A stretch of 64,000 nt of DNA from Shinisaurus crocodilurus. Taxonomy: Eukaryota; Chordata; Lepidosauria; Squamata; Shinisauridae. The stretch is from positions 119,353,473 through 119,417,472 of the forward strand of contig CM037879.1 in NCBI GenBank assembly GCA_021292165.1, read 5' to 3'. How positions within the stretch are numbered: the stretch's first letter is position 1; each line of letters starts with the position of its first letter. The notes beneath the pieces were generated by a model that saw only the letters and a program-made list of their open reading frames with translations, had not been told where the DNA came from and did no database searches. The position numbers were made by a program, and so were the translations under genes. Of this stretch, positions 1 through 10,699 are shown piece by piece.

Positions 1-208
1 TCCCCTCAGCTCTGCTGTCCCAGGGCAACTGGCAGTTGGAGCTGAGCTGTTAAAGGAATATGAGAGCAAGGCCGGCAAAAGAATAATGAGGAGCACCTCT
101 AACGAAGTGTGAGGCTGGTGTCTATTAGGGTGGGAATAATGAGAGGACACATCCATGCTCAAAACATTGTGAGAGGGTGGGATAGAGATTGTGCTCTATC
201 CACTGGAG

Positions 209-292
209 CAGTGTTCTCCAACCTTGGGTCCCCAGATGTTTTTGGCCTACAACTCCCAGCATGTCCCAGCCAGCTGCACTAGAGCATGAGCT
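209..292 (+). mobile_element. Truncated end of a hAT-like MITE
   Basis: It begins CAGTGTTCTCCAACC and continues through the words CCCCAGATGTTTTTGG and ACAACTCCCAGCATG. The complete element of the same family is at 58,746-59,005. Only the left end is present and no matching right end follows. Bases 1-208 hold nothing I recognise. Confidence 0.6.
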
Positions 293-373
293 GCCCTTGG
301 CCCTTCCCCCGATTCCTATCTCAAATACAATGTAATCTATTCCAAAACTGGGGAGAACTTAAAGCTATTTTTA

Positions 374-407
<34 letters not shown>

Positions 408-420
408 AATAATAATAATA
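374..420. repeat. (AAC)n then (AAT)n microsatellite
   Basis: About ten AAC units run directly into about five AAT units. It adjoins the A-rich 3' side of an antisense LINE fragment, so it may have grown from that LINE's tail. Confidence 0.95.
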
Positions 421-662
421 TCAATTTATAGACCACTTGTCTATATCTAAAAAGACACCTCAAAGCAGTCTACAACATAAAATTTTAAAATACAAAACAA
501 CCGCAGTTAAAACATTTAAAAACAGAAAATACAAAATGTCTTCAGTTAAAAACATCTAAAATCAAAAGATGAACATCCTCAATTAAAACATTGACATCAA
601 AGAACTAACAATCAAACTGGGCAGCACAATCAAGCAAGAACTGGGTGAAAGTTCTTTAACTG
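421..662 (-). mobile_element. L2-like LINE 3' region, antisense, left part
   Basis: Read on the minus strand this is the A/T-rich 3' end of an L2-like LINE, with the typical tail about a calculated width and a box near the 3' end. Its coding part resumes at 1,065-1,245, on the far side of a nested sense LINE fragment. The minus-strand frame can be followed across the gap if the insert is removed. Confidence 0.6.
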
Positions 663-1064
663 GCGCCTACCAGTTGCTTGCCGAGCCGAATTCAAGGTGT
701 TGGTTTTGACCTTTAAAACCCTATACGGCTCTGGTCCAGTTTATCTCAAGGAGCGTCTCCAGCAACACCAAGTGGGCCGCTCAACAAGATCTGCCACGGA
801 TGGCCTTCTCCTTGTCCCTTCAGCCAGAGCAGCTAGACTGGTGGGGACGAGGAAGAGGGCCTTTTCTGTGGCGGCCCCCGTACTGTGGAACTCTCTCCCG
901 AGTGACCTCCGCCATGCCCCCTCTCTGATGAGCTTCCGTCGCTCATTAAAAACCTGGTTGTTCAGGCGGGAATATGGGGTGGGTTAAGATTTTAAAATTT
1001 TTATATTGTTTTAATGTATTTTATTGTATTATGTATTTATTGTGTGTACATCGCCCAGCGCCTA
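663..1064 (+). mobile_element. Nested L2-like LINE fragment (C-terminal RT tail)
   Basis: Codes for the end of an L2-like ORF2: LTFKTLYGSGPVYLKERL, then RKRAFSVAAPVLWNSLPS, then LKTWLFRREYGVG and a stop. It differs at only a handful of positions from the copies at 26,240-26,570 and 63,340-63,660. It is truncated at both ends: it starts in the LHWLPV region and stops inside the 3' UTR, before the terminal AAATAAAT tail. The 7-bp word GCGCCTA occurs at 663-669 and 1,058-1,064, a plausible target duplication. The insert sits in an antisense LINE. Confidence 0.8.
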
Positions 1065-1245
1065 AAACATGCCTCATTCAGTGCCAACCTCATACCAAGG
1101 GGGAAGGCATTTCCACAGAGTGGGTGCTACTACAGAGGCAGCCCGCTTCTCGGTTGCCACCCAGCAGTCTGCAGATGGCAGTCTGCAGGTTGCGGTACAA
1201 CCAGCAAGGTCTCTGATCTTAGCAATCAAACGGTCTAAAATGTAT
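1065..1245 (-). mobile_element. L2-like LINE C-terminus, antisense, right part
   Basis: On the minus strand it reads KRAASVVAPTLWKCLPPWYEV, an eroded form of the usual RRAFSVVAPxLWNSLP motif. It continues 421-662 once the nested fragment at 663-1,064 is removed. Bases 1,246-1,433 hold nothing recognised. Confidence 0.6.
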
Positions 1246-1441
1246 ATTATCCTACTCCAGCAATATTACACCACATGTGTGCAGCCCTGTTGTAACCTGC
1301 AGAGCTTTACAGATGGAGACCGATAAGGGACCCTTTGAGGTTTTTGATACAGCAAGGACTACTCTAATACAGAAGCCTGCTCTGTGTCTGCATTGCCCTC
1401 CCTGTACTGAGGATTTTATACCATCAAAGGATGGTCTAAGC

Positions 1442-2366
1442 CAGTGATGGCGAACCTTTTTGAGCCCGAGTGCCCAAACTGCAACACAAAACCAACTTAT
1501 TTATTTCAAAGCGCCAACACTGCAATTAAACCTGAATACCGAGGTTTTAGTTTTAGAAAAACAACTCATACAGTTGTCCGAACTGATTAACATCTTTTGT
1601 CTTTAAAGAAAAACACAATAACAGAGCTTTCAATGATACAAACAGTTTTTTGTTGGAAAAAAAATCAACTCAAAAAATTATTATAGTACTACATTGTACA
1701 CATAGCCTGAAGAGAATTTATACAAACTTTTTAAATAATTAGGCACATGTATTTTTGGATAAGGGATTCTCAACTTGTAATATGATTATATGCTAGACTG
1801 AAATTGTATGGGGCAAGCTTTACCCCTCCGGGTCCTTTCCCTGCTTCTACAGGTGTCGGATTAGTAAGAGTAAAAGTCAACCTCTACTAGGATGAGCAAG
1901 ATAAACAAGAAAACTAAACGTGCTTAACACATTTTAAACACTTTTATGTCTTGGACAGCAAACACTGCATTAGGTAAAAGTTTGCATTGGGCATGCTTTT
2001 GCACAATTAATGTGTTTTTTGCTATTGCATGCATGCTGATAATTTGTCAAACCTTGGCTCATACTCAGTTAGTTTGAGAGCAACACATGCAGCACACGGG
2101 TCAACTGTTAGGGCTTTACATCCAAGCCATGCTCTGTGCATCATTCTTCAAAATCTTTTAAATGTGATAACAATGTAGAAAAGAATTCTGTAACAGGAAT
2201 TCTAGAATAAAATCATTCTGTTCCACAGTGTGAGAAAGAACAAGATCATTAGTGTTTTGCAGAAGGGGACGGTCTTTTCGCGATCTGGTGACCAATGGCT
2301 CGAGTGCCCACAGAGAGGTCCCTGCGTGCCAGCTGTGACACCCGTGCCATAGGTTCACCATCACTG
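1442..2366. mobile_element. Non-autonomous hAT element, 925 bp, with 8-bp TSD
   Basis: The ends are CAGTGATGGCGAACC and GGTTCACCATCACTG, imperfect terminal inverted repeats of about 15 bp. Perfect 8-bp copies of GTCTAAGC lie at 1,434-1,441 and 2,367-2,374. This is the hAT signature: 8-bp TSD and CAG...CTG ends. No transposase reading frame is visible, and the interior is A/T-rich and non-coding. The family is common in amniote genomes, but its name was not checked. Confidence 0.9.
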
Positions 2367-2465
2367 GTCTAAGCCATATTGCATTATACATTGCTGCAAT
2401 CAATCAACCCTTAAATTTCATAAATACGTACTTCTTGATCAGTAAATTTAAATGGGACTAACAGC

Positions 2466-2555
2466 GCAAGTGTATGCATTTTTACACAGAAGTAACTCCG
2501 ATTGAGTTCAATGAGACTTTCTCCCAGGTAAGTGTTTAGAGGACTGCAGCCTAAA
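2466..2555. repeat. Short palindromic interspersed repeat (about 90 bp)
   Basis: Carries the core AGAAGTAACTCC...TCAATGAGACTT...CTCCCAGG followed by GACTGCAGCC. The same layout is seen at 13,438-13,505 and 16,317-16,395, where the ends are CAATCCTATGC and GCATAGGATTG. This copy is eroded. Confidence 0.5.
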
Positions 2556-2570
2556 TGTTCCTATTGGAAG

Positions 2571-2922
2571 AGTCAGTGATGGCTTCACGTTTTTGGCCCC
2601 TGGGCAAGACATCCTCAGTGAGTGAATCTAACTTCTCACCACCATTGAGGAGCTGCTATTGCTCCTCATCCTCTTTTTCATCATTGCTACCATTTGCTTC
2701 TTGACAGTGAGCAAGTAGGCAGTGGCATCTACTGCTCCTCCTTCTTACCACCATCACTGTTTGGGCCAGTGTGAGAGGCAGGTGAACATGCAGGTTGCCA
2801 TGCCATGGTGAAGAGGAGTACCAACTGCAATGAGCTCTTGCCAGTGGGCCCCTGCTGAGATGTGGGCCCTCGGCAGGTGCCAGACCATGCCTACCCTTGA
2901 CACTGGCCCCTGGAACAGTGTT
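2571..2922 (+). mobile_element. Interspersed repeat family A, copy 1
   Basis: Collinear with the reverse complement of 8,401-8,770. Shared words include GCTGCTATTGCTCCTCAT, GCAGTGGCATCTACTGCTCC and GCCATGCCTACC. The better-preserved copy ends in GGACTGGCTCC / GACACCAGCCCT, which suggests a non-autonomous DNA element; I did not find a secure TSD. It contains no credible gene, and the open frames here are chance. Confidence 0.6.
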
Positions 2923-2995
2923 AATTGTGCTTTGTGTCCAAAAGAAGTCATCCTCTGCTAGCATCTTTCCTACTTTTGTTTTGCTTTTTCTTGTA

Positions 2996-2997
<2 letters not shown>

Positions 2998-3031
<34 letters not shown>
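2998..3031. repeat. (TA)n microsatellite
   Basis: Sixteen or so TA dinucleotides in a row. Bases 3,032-3,351 around it show no other recognisable feature. Confidence 0.95.
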
Positions 3032-3034
<3 letters not shown>

Positions 3035-3351
3035 AAGCTGAAAAATATAAATATGTGTTCTAAACAGGCACTTACATCCCACTGTTACATCAACATGTCT
3101 CTAATTATGTCCTGGAATTTTTAGATTATGTCAGGAAAGCGTTGACAGTTTAATGACAATTGTGAAGCCAGCGGGTGGGAACTTGAGTCAATTTTGTAGG
3201 ATAAATTAAGCCTATGTAAAATGAAATATTCATCAACTATCAAAGCATTTGTTGATTACAATTTTTTCCCCATAGTTTTCTTTGGAAATGCAACATATAA
3301 CTTTAAACTTTTTCCTTCCTAGCAAAAGTTCCTTATCATGTTCTTGGTTGT

Positions 3352-3640
3352 ATTATTTAATTATTCACATTTATATACTGCCTTATATGCTAGAAAGCCA
3401 TTAGAATGGTGCACAATAATTTTAAACAATAAAACAATAAAAAATACAAGAACATTAAAACATTAAACCACAGATTTTAAAAGGCTAAATTGAAAGGATG
3501 TGTCTTCACACCCCTTCTAAAACTCAAGAGAGTGGGTTGGCCAATCGTAGCTCTTGATTCTTGATGGACCACATTGTTTGGGGGAAACAGAGGAGGAAGC
3601 CCTTTCATGATGCCTGACAAACAGGCATGATGATGGTGAC
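3352..3640 (-). mobile_element. L2-like LINE 3' end, antisense
   Basis: Begins with ATTTAATTATTCACATTTATATACTGCC-type sequence, then an A-rich stretch with repeated AAAACA and CATTAAAAC words, then GAAAGGATGTGTCTTCACACC. This is the order seen in other antisense L2-like 3' ends here (for example 13,670-14,078). It has decayed and no frame remains. 3,641-4,013 is unassigned. Confidence 0.5.
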
Positions 3641-4013
3641 CACTTTAAATACAACTATTGATAAAACAATGAAATGTCCTTACATACTACTTATTTACAT
3701 CTGATGTTGTCTCACACTACGTCATAACATTGCATACCTTCAAAAATTTTACTGATAAAATAGGGACATTCATCTATGGTTGCCATATTGTCAGGTTTTG
3801 CCCGGATTCTGGAAATGCCTCCCAGTGCCCATTTGGACCATTAGCTGGCCCAGATTCTTAGGTTTTATTTTTTAAAGCCAGGTCTCTAACCTTTACAGAA
3901 CCAGAGGTATAAAACAAAATGTGTAGGCTATATTCTGCCCAATTGTTTGGTGACAACCCTGCTCCTGTTTTCTATTGGTATAGCCGAGAAGGGAAGTCAG
4001 AGCTAGAACTGAC

Positions 4014-4217
4014 ATAGGGTGGCCACATGTCCTCTTTTACAGAGGACAATCCTCTATTTAAAGAGCTGTCCAATCCAAGAGCTGGGCCTTGAAGTTGCCT
4101 ATCAACAGCACATGGACAGCAGACTGAGCAGGCACACAGGTTTCCTGGTCACAGTCTTCCACACTATGGTGATATACACTGTATTTCTATTTAAATTATA
4201 ATAATTATTTCTAAATT

Positions 4218-4253
<36 letters not shown>

Positions 4254-4312
4254 TTTTTGTATTATTTGGTGATGCATTTCTTCTTTTTTGGCTATTCAAA
4301 AGTGGTCACTCT
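4014..4312. mobile_element. Possible TIR element around an AT microsatellite
   Basis: The left end AGGGTGGCCAC and the right end GTGGTCACTCT are an imperfect inverted pair about 300 bp apart. The adjoining TCCTCTTTTACAGAGGAC is a small hairpin. The flanks do not give a clean target duplication, so the boundaries are tentative. Confidence 0.4.
4220..4250. repeat. (AT)n microsatellite
   Basis: About fifteen uninterrupted AT units, inside the putative TIR element. Confidence 0.95.
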
Positions 4313-6203
4313 ACGTATGAAGGCAGGTGTGATATCCATAGAGACAGGAAAAGTTAGAGTCACAATCCAAGTTTTCGGAAAATAGGATGTCCTGGTTCCT
4401 TTCTAAAATTATTAGTTCTTTCTCACCTGGGAAAGAATTGAGAGCTGCACATAGAATTGAGAAATCCAGGACAGCAGCATGTCCCCCTCCAAATAAAAGG
4501 TAACAGCAAAGACATGTGTTCATGCTCTTTCTAACTCTGGTATTATTTTCTGTTTTTTAAAAGTATGGTGTTTTTTTCTTTAAATAAAAAAAATATTTTA
4601 ACCATTTAAACATTTCCCCTGAAAATGTCAATATCTCCTTATTATCTCCTTATTGGAGTTTGGGGTGTCTGAGAAAATATAGTTTATGACAGCCCTGCAA
4701 TATAGCCTACTCTTAATATTTCACGTTAGAGGTGGGCTGAGGACAACTTAAAGATTTCCAGCCAAAAATTTCCCATACAGGTCATCCTTTAGGTTGCAGC
4801 AGAGGTCAGTCTAGTTCAGTTGCTCCCTCTGACCCTCTCCCAGCCTAAATCTGGCTCTTAAATTGCATTCAGAAGCCTTGTACTGTATTAACCTGGGTGC
4901 AGATTTATTTCATTTTTACACTTTTAAAAACTAAAAAAAGAAAAACGAGCCATTTCCCTCACACAACCAGAGTAAAGGTTGCATAATTGACAAACAATGT
5001 GCATGATATGTAAATCTGCCTGCATCTGGAGAACTGCAATATGGCAATTCTACACTCATGTGCTTGTTCTTGTATGAAGGATCACTGCTTGAACCTCTCT
5101 CCACCATTACACATTGTGGATGGTTCTTCCCCCCATTGCAACCCAAACACATTCATCTGCCATCTGGATTATAAAGGGAAAGGAGATTGGAAGGGAAACA
5201 GGACACTGGCATTGAGCTCATGCATGTGCACTAAATGCATGCATAGCCAAATGTATATGCTCCCTCTCAGAGAGATATGTTCCCTCTCAGTCCTTCTCCG
5301 AGAGAAGGGACTGTTTCATTAACATAAATCACTTGGAGGCTTTAGATTGGAGGAAATGCCTTTATTCTGTTATATGTGTGCTCAACCAGTCTGATTTAGG
5401 CAAGCTGCAGGAAGTGCTTCCTGTTCGAGCACTTCCTATTCCCTTGCTAGAGCCTGAGTCCCTTTACTTAGTTCCATTACTCATGATACAGGGATTGGAA
5501 CTAAAAAAGTTGCAGTGTGTGCATGTGTGCGCACACACTAACAATATTTTAAATAAAGGAATTCTTAAAATCTTTCCCAAAGACAAAATGGGTATAAAGT
5601 AGGGACAGTGGTCTCCCAGTGTTCCAGAAAACAGGGACAGTTGGAATACATGCCATTGGCCAACCTAGGCCAGGAGTATACTATGGTTGGCAGTTGTTCT
5701 CTCCAAGGCCTCAGGCTGAATAGGCTGAAGTAAGCATGCTCAGTGCAGAAGGTAACAGTCAACTGTTCAATAACTCAGCATGAATATTGTTACATAGGTC
5801 TTGATAAGTGCTGAACCTTAGTTGCCCTGAGCCAATCTGTGTTACTTGTATGGGAAAACAGGCCTCCATGTGTGCATCAGAAGGAGTGGATGGCAAAAGC
5901 AGGCTGGAGTGGGGAAAAGATTCATGCAGTAAATTGGTCAACACGTTTGCTGTTCATTGCAAGCACAGAGCCATTGTGAAGCCTAGATTTTGTGCCTCTC
6001 GATCAGTGAAACAGCACGTGCAGAGCTGCTTCTGTTCCTGCTCTTACACTGGATCAGTGTGAGTGTAGTTATGATAAAAATCTAATAAAGATAAAATGAA
6101 AAATGTAAGTGCTAACTTCAGCAGAAATAGGAGTTCTGTTGATATGACATCGTAGCCAGATGTCATTTTGTATAGGGAAGATTTGCTGCTGCTAAGTTAA
6201 CAA
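4313..6203. other. No recognised feature
   Basis: I read both strands and found no conserved coding motif, RNA gene or recognisable repeat. Open frames of 60-90 codons are present but show no family motifs. 4,313-4,560 repeats words such as TCCTGG and GTCCCC and may be decayed repeat DNA. Confidence 0.5.
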
Positions 6204-6205
6204 TA

Positions 6206-6455
6206 CAGTAATACCTTGGATTGCAAGTAACTTGGTTTGAGAGCGTTTTGCAAGACAAGCAAATTTTTAAATATTTATTTATTTATTTTTGACTTGATAT
6301 ACAAGCGACGTCTTGCAATACAAGTACTGTAGTACGGCTTAAATTAAAAAATCTCTGTACAAATTTTTTTGGGGGGTTTCGTTTTGATATAAGAGTGTTT
6401 TGGATTACAAGCACGTTTCCGGAACAAATTATGCTCTCAATCCAAGGCATGACTG
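6206..6455. mobile_element. Tc1/mariner-like MITE, TA target
   Basis: The ends are CAGTAATACCTTGGATTG and CAATCCAAGGCATGACTG, inverted with two mismatches and flanked by TA on both sides (6,204-6,205 and 6,456-6,457). The interior keeps sub-terminal pairs such as TTGCAAGTAAC and GGATTACAAGCAC. A TA duplication and CAGT ends fit a Tc1/mariner/pogo-type non-autonomous element. Confidence 0.75.
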
Positions 6456-6457
6456 TA

Positions 6458-6978
6458 GTTTCAGGGATAAACAGTTAGCCTCCAAAAGTCATTCTAATCA
6501 AGCCCCAAGAAGTTTCATAGCCATTCTTTTCAGTGTTTAAGATTATGATTAAAAAGTAGGTACTCTTCCCATCTGGATAGAAGAGAAGTAGTCTCTGAAG
6601 AGATTTTAACAAACCAATCTTTTTGACATTTTTATAGCCCACCAGAAACTTCCTTGTTCCCCTTGTGATATATCTTTATACCAAGCTGGTAAAACAGATG
6701 AAGTCTATGCTCTGGGATACTTTTGCTTCCACAAGTGCTGGTTTTTCATCTAGTTTCTTCAGTGGTTTTACTATGCAGAAATAAACAAACTTCAAGGAAA
6801 AGGTAATGAAAAAATAGACTCTCAGAAAGGCAATGCAAACCAAATAACTGTTTTTCTCCCTAGGCTATATAGATCTACATTTTATGTATAGGATTTTTTT
6901 TAAAAAAAACTTCAGTTGAATTAAAACATGGAAGAGGCCCTATGCTGAACTATATCTCAAGTCTCTAAAGTATGTACA
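6458..6978. other. No recognised feature
   Basis: A/T-rich sequence without repeat or coding motifs that I can name. Confidence 0.5.
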
Positions 6979-7133
6979 GGCCTGTGGCTTACGCTGGCTC
7001 AGCTTGTCTGAGTGTGGAAAGCTAAGCAGGGTCAAGCCTGGTTGTTACTTGGATGGGAGACCCCTCCTCTAGTTTCCTGCATTGAGCAGGGGGTTGGACT
7101 CGATAGGCTCCTTCCAATTCTATCAGATCTATG
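6979..7133 (+). mobile_element. 5S-rRNA-headed SINE with a CR1-type 3' end
   Basis: The first part matches the internal control region of 5S rRNA: GAAAGCTAAGCAGGGTC, then GCCTGGTT, then ACTTGGATGGGAGACC. From about 7,072 it continues with a CR1 3' end, CTGCATTGAGCAGGGGG then GGACTCGAT and CCTTCCAAT. The same CR1 sequence occurs at 7,655-7,797 without the 5S part. A 5S head on a LINE tail is the design of SINE3-class elements. The first 40 or so bases of 5S are shortened, so this is not a working 5S gene. Confidence 0.7.
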
Positions 7134-7654
7134 AAAGCTATGGTCTGTAATTTGTAGGCCATAATCCTTTCTCTGGCACTCCTCACACAGCTGCACAAAA
7201 ATGCAGAAAGAAGCCCATTTACCTGCCTCATTAGTCTCATATTATAGTATACTGGCCATGGCTGGGCATGTGATTACACATTATGCATACCATCGATCCA
7301 CATCTGTGAATTTGACTACTTTTCTCCTGTTGCTATGTGATAAGAGAACAGCCACCATATACTGAAGCTCAGTCGACATGTTACTTTTGTCATGTGGTAT
7401 AGCTTACCAGTGCCACCCACCATGACATATAGCACTGGTCAACAATAGCAATATACAAAATGGCATATGAACTCTAGGCCATGTAATGTTTGTAACAGAA
7501 TCCATTCCTTGACCCAAGCCAGTGTTCGAGCTTTTCCTGGGATAGTCCCAGAGTGGTCTGTCCCAGAGCTTACACTAGACTGGGAAGGGCAGAGGAATTC
7601 TAGAAGGAAGAACTGGGGATCTTGTTGCTGAATGAAGGGATACAGTGGGCTCTC
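7134..7654. other. No recognised feature
   Basis: No repeat boundary or coding motif recognised between the 5S/CR1 chimera and the CR1 3' end. Confidence 0.5.
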
Positions 7655-7797
7655 CCAATCTGGAGGCATTCAAGGTGCAGCTGTACAGCCATCTGTCAGG
7701 GATGCTTTGACCTGGATTCCTGCATTGAGCAGGGGGTTGGACTCGATGGCCTTGTAGGCCCCTTCCAACTCTACTTTTCTATGATTCTATTATTCTA
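7655..7797 (+). mobile_element. CR1 LINE 3' end
   Basis: Codes for the CR1 ORF2 end (LEAFKVQLYSHLSG), then the 3' UTR with GGTTGGACTCGATGGCCTTG, CCCCTTCCAACTCTA and the hallmark tail CTATGATTCTATT. It is heavily 5'-truncated, as most CR1 copies are. Confidence 0.85.
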
Positions 7798-7884
7798 GTC
7801 TGAACATTAAGCTCTACATCTGCTAAATCCATTCTGAATCATGGTTCTTATTCCTAAGAGTCCCAGGCCTGCCAGCCTTATAAC

Positions 7885-8335
7885 TTGGAGAATGCGACGA
7901 GAAGATGCCAACTCTGCAGGGAGGGTTTTTTAAGTTGACTGCCCAGTAAAGGGTTAAGCTAGACTGTTATAGTCTAGTTAAAGGGCAAAGGCAGAAACCA
8001 AGCTTCTCTGAGAAGTCAGGGAGCAGGGTTCAGTGGAGCAAACCACTTAGTGGTATCAGGGAAGGGAATTCTGGTGGTTGCCTAGCAACAGGTTAGAATT
8101 CCATTCTACCGCTCACTACGTTAGGACATTCTACAGTTAACTGACGTAACTGATGCTTGCTTGGTTTTAAGCAAAGAGACTTGACCTGTGCTTTCCCCTC
8201 CTCACAGAATAAGTAACATTTAAGAAACTGTGCTTACTTACGAAGTCTGCAACCATCAAGCTTGTAGTACCTGAGAAATCTTATGTCACTGTTGTTTACT
8301 TTATAAAGCATCTACTTAGAAACAAGTCCTGCTCC
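7885..8335 (+). mobile_element. Interspersed repeat family B, copy 1
   Basis: Collinear with the reverse complement of 37,695-38,150 over about 450 bp, with shared words GAGAAGATG, CAACTCTGCAGGGAGGG, ACTGTTATAGTCTA, CAAGCTTCTCTGAGAAGTCA and ACTTAGAAACAAGTC. The length and a TTTATAAAG word near the 3' side would suit a solo LTR. I cannot fix the TG/CA ends or a TSD, so the class is open. No coding capacity. Confidence 0.6.
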
Positions 8336-8400
8336 TGTGTGTGCGTGTGTTTGCCTGGGTGACGTCTGCTGCTGCTATTGTGCTCTGCCATCATAACTAA

Positions 8401-8770
8401 GGGCTGGTGTCAAAGGTAGGCATGGCTGGCCAGCTGCCAATAGCCCACACCATAGCAGGGGTCCATAAGAGCCCCCTGGAGTTGCTCCTCCTCTTCATCA
8501 TTACAGCCTGCATGTTCAGCTGCCTCTCACTCTGGCCCAGACAACACTGGTGATGAGAAGGAGGAGGAGGAGCAGTAGATGCCACTGCCTGCTTGCTCGT
8601 TGGCTCTCTGCCTGTCAAGCGAGCAAGAGGTAGCAATGATGAGAAACACAATGAGGAGCAATAGCAGCGGGTGACGATAGTGGTGAGAAAAATAGAATCA
8701 CTGAGGGAGGGTGGCCATTGAGGGTATCTTGCCCAAGGGCCCTCAAATACTGGAGCCAGTCCTGGCCAGC
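8401..8770 (-). mobile_element. Interspersed repeat family A, copy 2
   Basis: Reverse-complement partner of 2,571-2,922, longer and better preserved at the ends (minus strand starts CCAGGACTGGCTCC and ends GACACCAGCCCT). The 133-codon open frame across it is not supported as a gene, because the other copy breaks it. Confidence 0.65.
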
Positions 8771-8812
8771 TCACATGGTTACTTGCTTGCCCACGCAAAG
8801 AGTCATAGCCTA

Positions 8813-9027
8813 TTTTTATTTATTTATTTATTAGATTTATTTATTAGATTTATACCCCGCCTTTTTTCCTGCAAAGAACCCAAGGCGGCTTACATAATCC
8901 TCCTCCTCCTCCTCTTCTCCACTTTATCCTCACAACAACCCTGTGAGGTAAGTTAGGCTGAGAGTCAGTGACTGGCCCAAAGTCACCCAGTGAGTTTCAT
9001 GGCTGAGCGGGGACTAGAACCCGGATC
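8813..9027 (-). mobile_element. MIR-like tRNA/CORE SINE, 5'-truncated
   Basis: On the minus strand: B-box-like GGTTCTAGTCC, then GACTTTGGGCCAGTCACTG, then CTCACAGGGTTGTTGTGAGG, and an L2-type 3' end (CGCCTTGGGTTC, GGCGGGGTATAAATCTAATAAA). It stops just 5' of the B box, so the tRNA A box is missing. The family is present at least five times in the window. Confidence 0.85.
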
Positions 9028-9473
9028 TATTCTCAGCCATATGTGTGTCCATGAGCACAGGGATAAATAGGAGTGTGAACCAGGCTGTAAACAAACATAA
9101 GCTGCAGTAGATATTGGGACTGTGGTAACTTGAAAACTCACTGCCACAGTCGCAGATATCATTGCTGGCTACGTCTGTATACAGCCCCACCCTTACATTT
9201 TTCCACATCAACAACCTTTTTCCTTACTAGCTAAAAGTGCTGAAACTTCTCTTCGGGCTGTTAGTTAATTGCACACAGCTTGAGAAGAAGAGAAACTGAA
9301 TGTTTGTTGCAACCTGCATATCTTGCTGTTTTTTTGTATGCATTTGGTGCTGGCCTGCCAGTAATGGCTGAAACTAATATGGAAATAGTTCACACAACAG
9401 ACAAAGAAAGCATGGGATCACCCATGGTGGCATGAGTAAGGGGCCATGTGGAAGTTCTGTGGTAGGACTGTAT
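9028..9473. other. No recognised feature
   Basis: No repeat or coding motif recognised. Confidence 0.45.
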
Positions 9474-9998
9474 GTTTTGATTTGATTTGTACCCCACCTT
9501 TCTACCAAAAATGGCACACAAGGTGGCATATAAGCACTGATAAAAACAATAATCAAATATATTAAAACATAATTAAAATCTATTAAAATCACAGCAACAG
9601 AGTCAAAACAGCATCCAGCTTAACAGACCCGCTTACACACCAAAGGGCTGCTTGAATAAAGCGGTCTTTGTCTGCTGGTGGAAGGACATCATTGAGGGAG
9701 TGAACCTAGCCTCCCTCAGGAGGGAGTTCCACAGCCAGGGAGCAGCCACCAAGAAGGCCCTCTTTTGCCTTGCCACCAGACGTGCCTCTGAAGGTGGTGG
9801 TGTCAAAAGAAGGGCCTCTCCTGAAGATCTTAAGAACCAGGCAGACTCACATGGGAGAAGGTGGTCTTTCAGGCAGACTGGTCCCAAGTCATATAGAATT
9901 CTGCCTGGAATTTGAATTCTGCCTGGAAATGGACCGGTAGCCAGGGAAGCTGCTGTAAAAAGGAGCTGAACTTTCTGAACAGTTTTCGAAGGGAGCCC
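9474..9998 (-). mobile_element. L2-like LINE ORF2 C-terminus and 3' UTR, antisense
   Basis: The minus strand gives an open stretch with KRAFLVAAPWLWNSLLREARF and FHQQTKTALFKQPFGV, corresponding to the conserved RRAFSVxAPxLWNSLP...FRRxLKTWLF tail. The 3' UTR with the TACCCCACCTTTC-type end lies at 9,474-9,600. It is more diverged than the copies at 26.2 kb and 63.4 kb, so it is an older insertion or subfamily. Confidence 0.75.
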
Positions 9999-10699
9999 CA
10001 AGTACTAAGTTTTTGGTTCTAAAATGTACTGCGTATTTTGGCTCTAACATTTGAAGCCTTAACAAAAAAAAAACATTTGGGGGGCTGGGTCTCTGAACAG
10101 GATGATTTCATAATTTAAGGCCAAGACTACATAACTGTCTCGTGTTCAACAGTGTATTGAGCCTTAATGATTTAAAAACTTTGCTGACATTTTATGAAAA
10201 CTATGTTGTCATTAAAATGCAATTTATATTGCAAGCAAGCATATTTTTGCATCATATGCATTTTGATCAGGAAATTTGTTACTAGAATCAATGAAGATTT
10301 AATGTCATCTCTGTTATTAAGCCCCTTCCACACTCCTGCCTCAGCTCTCTACATATTTAGCATAGGTTTTGCTCACACTGCAAGACGTCTACATTATATA
10401 TCAATTTCACAAGTGTAAATTTGGCCGATAAAGAAGACCAAACAGTGTGCTCAGTAGCACTGATCTTAGCTGTTGATATTAAAATGTTGATAACTCTAGA
10501 CCATTTCTCCAAACTGGTGATCACTGTTCACACAGGGTAAAGCTTTGTATGCACAGAAAAGCTATTTCTGTACTAGATCTCATGGTGTGGCACAAGAAGA
10601 TCCAGTGCTCTCCACATACAGTACATGAACTAGATGCTGTGCATTAGAACTGGATGGGAAAACTGATCCATTGGACCATCTGTACAGTATGTAAACATA
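9999..10699. other. No recognised feature
   Basis: No repeat or coding motif recognised. Confidence 0.45.

Noticed and set aside
6979..7070. A functional 5S rRNA gene
   Set aside because: The 5' third is shortened and the 3' third is replaced by CR1 sequence, with no T-run terminator after a complete gene.
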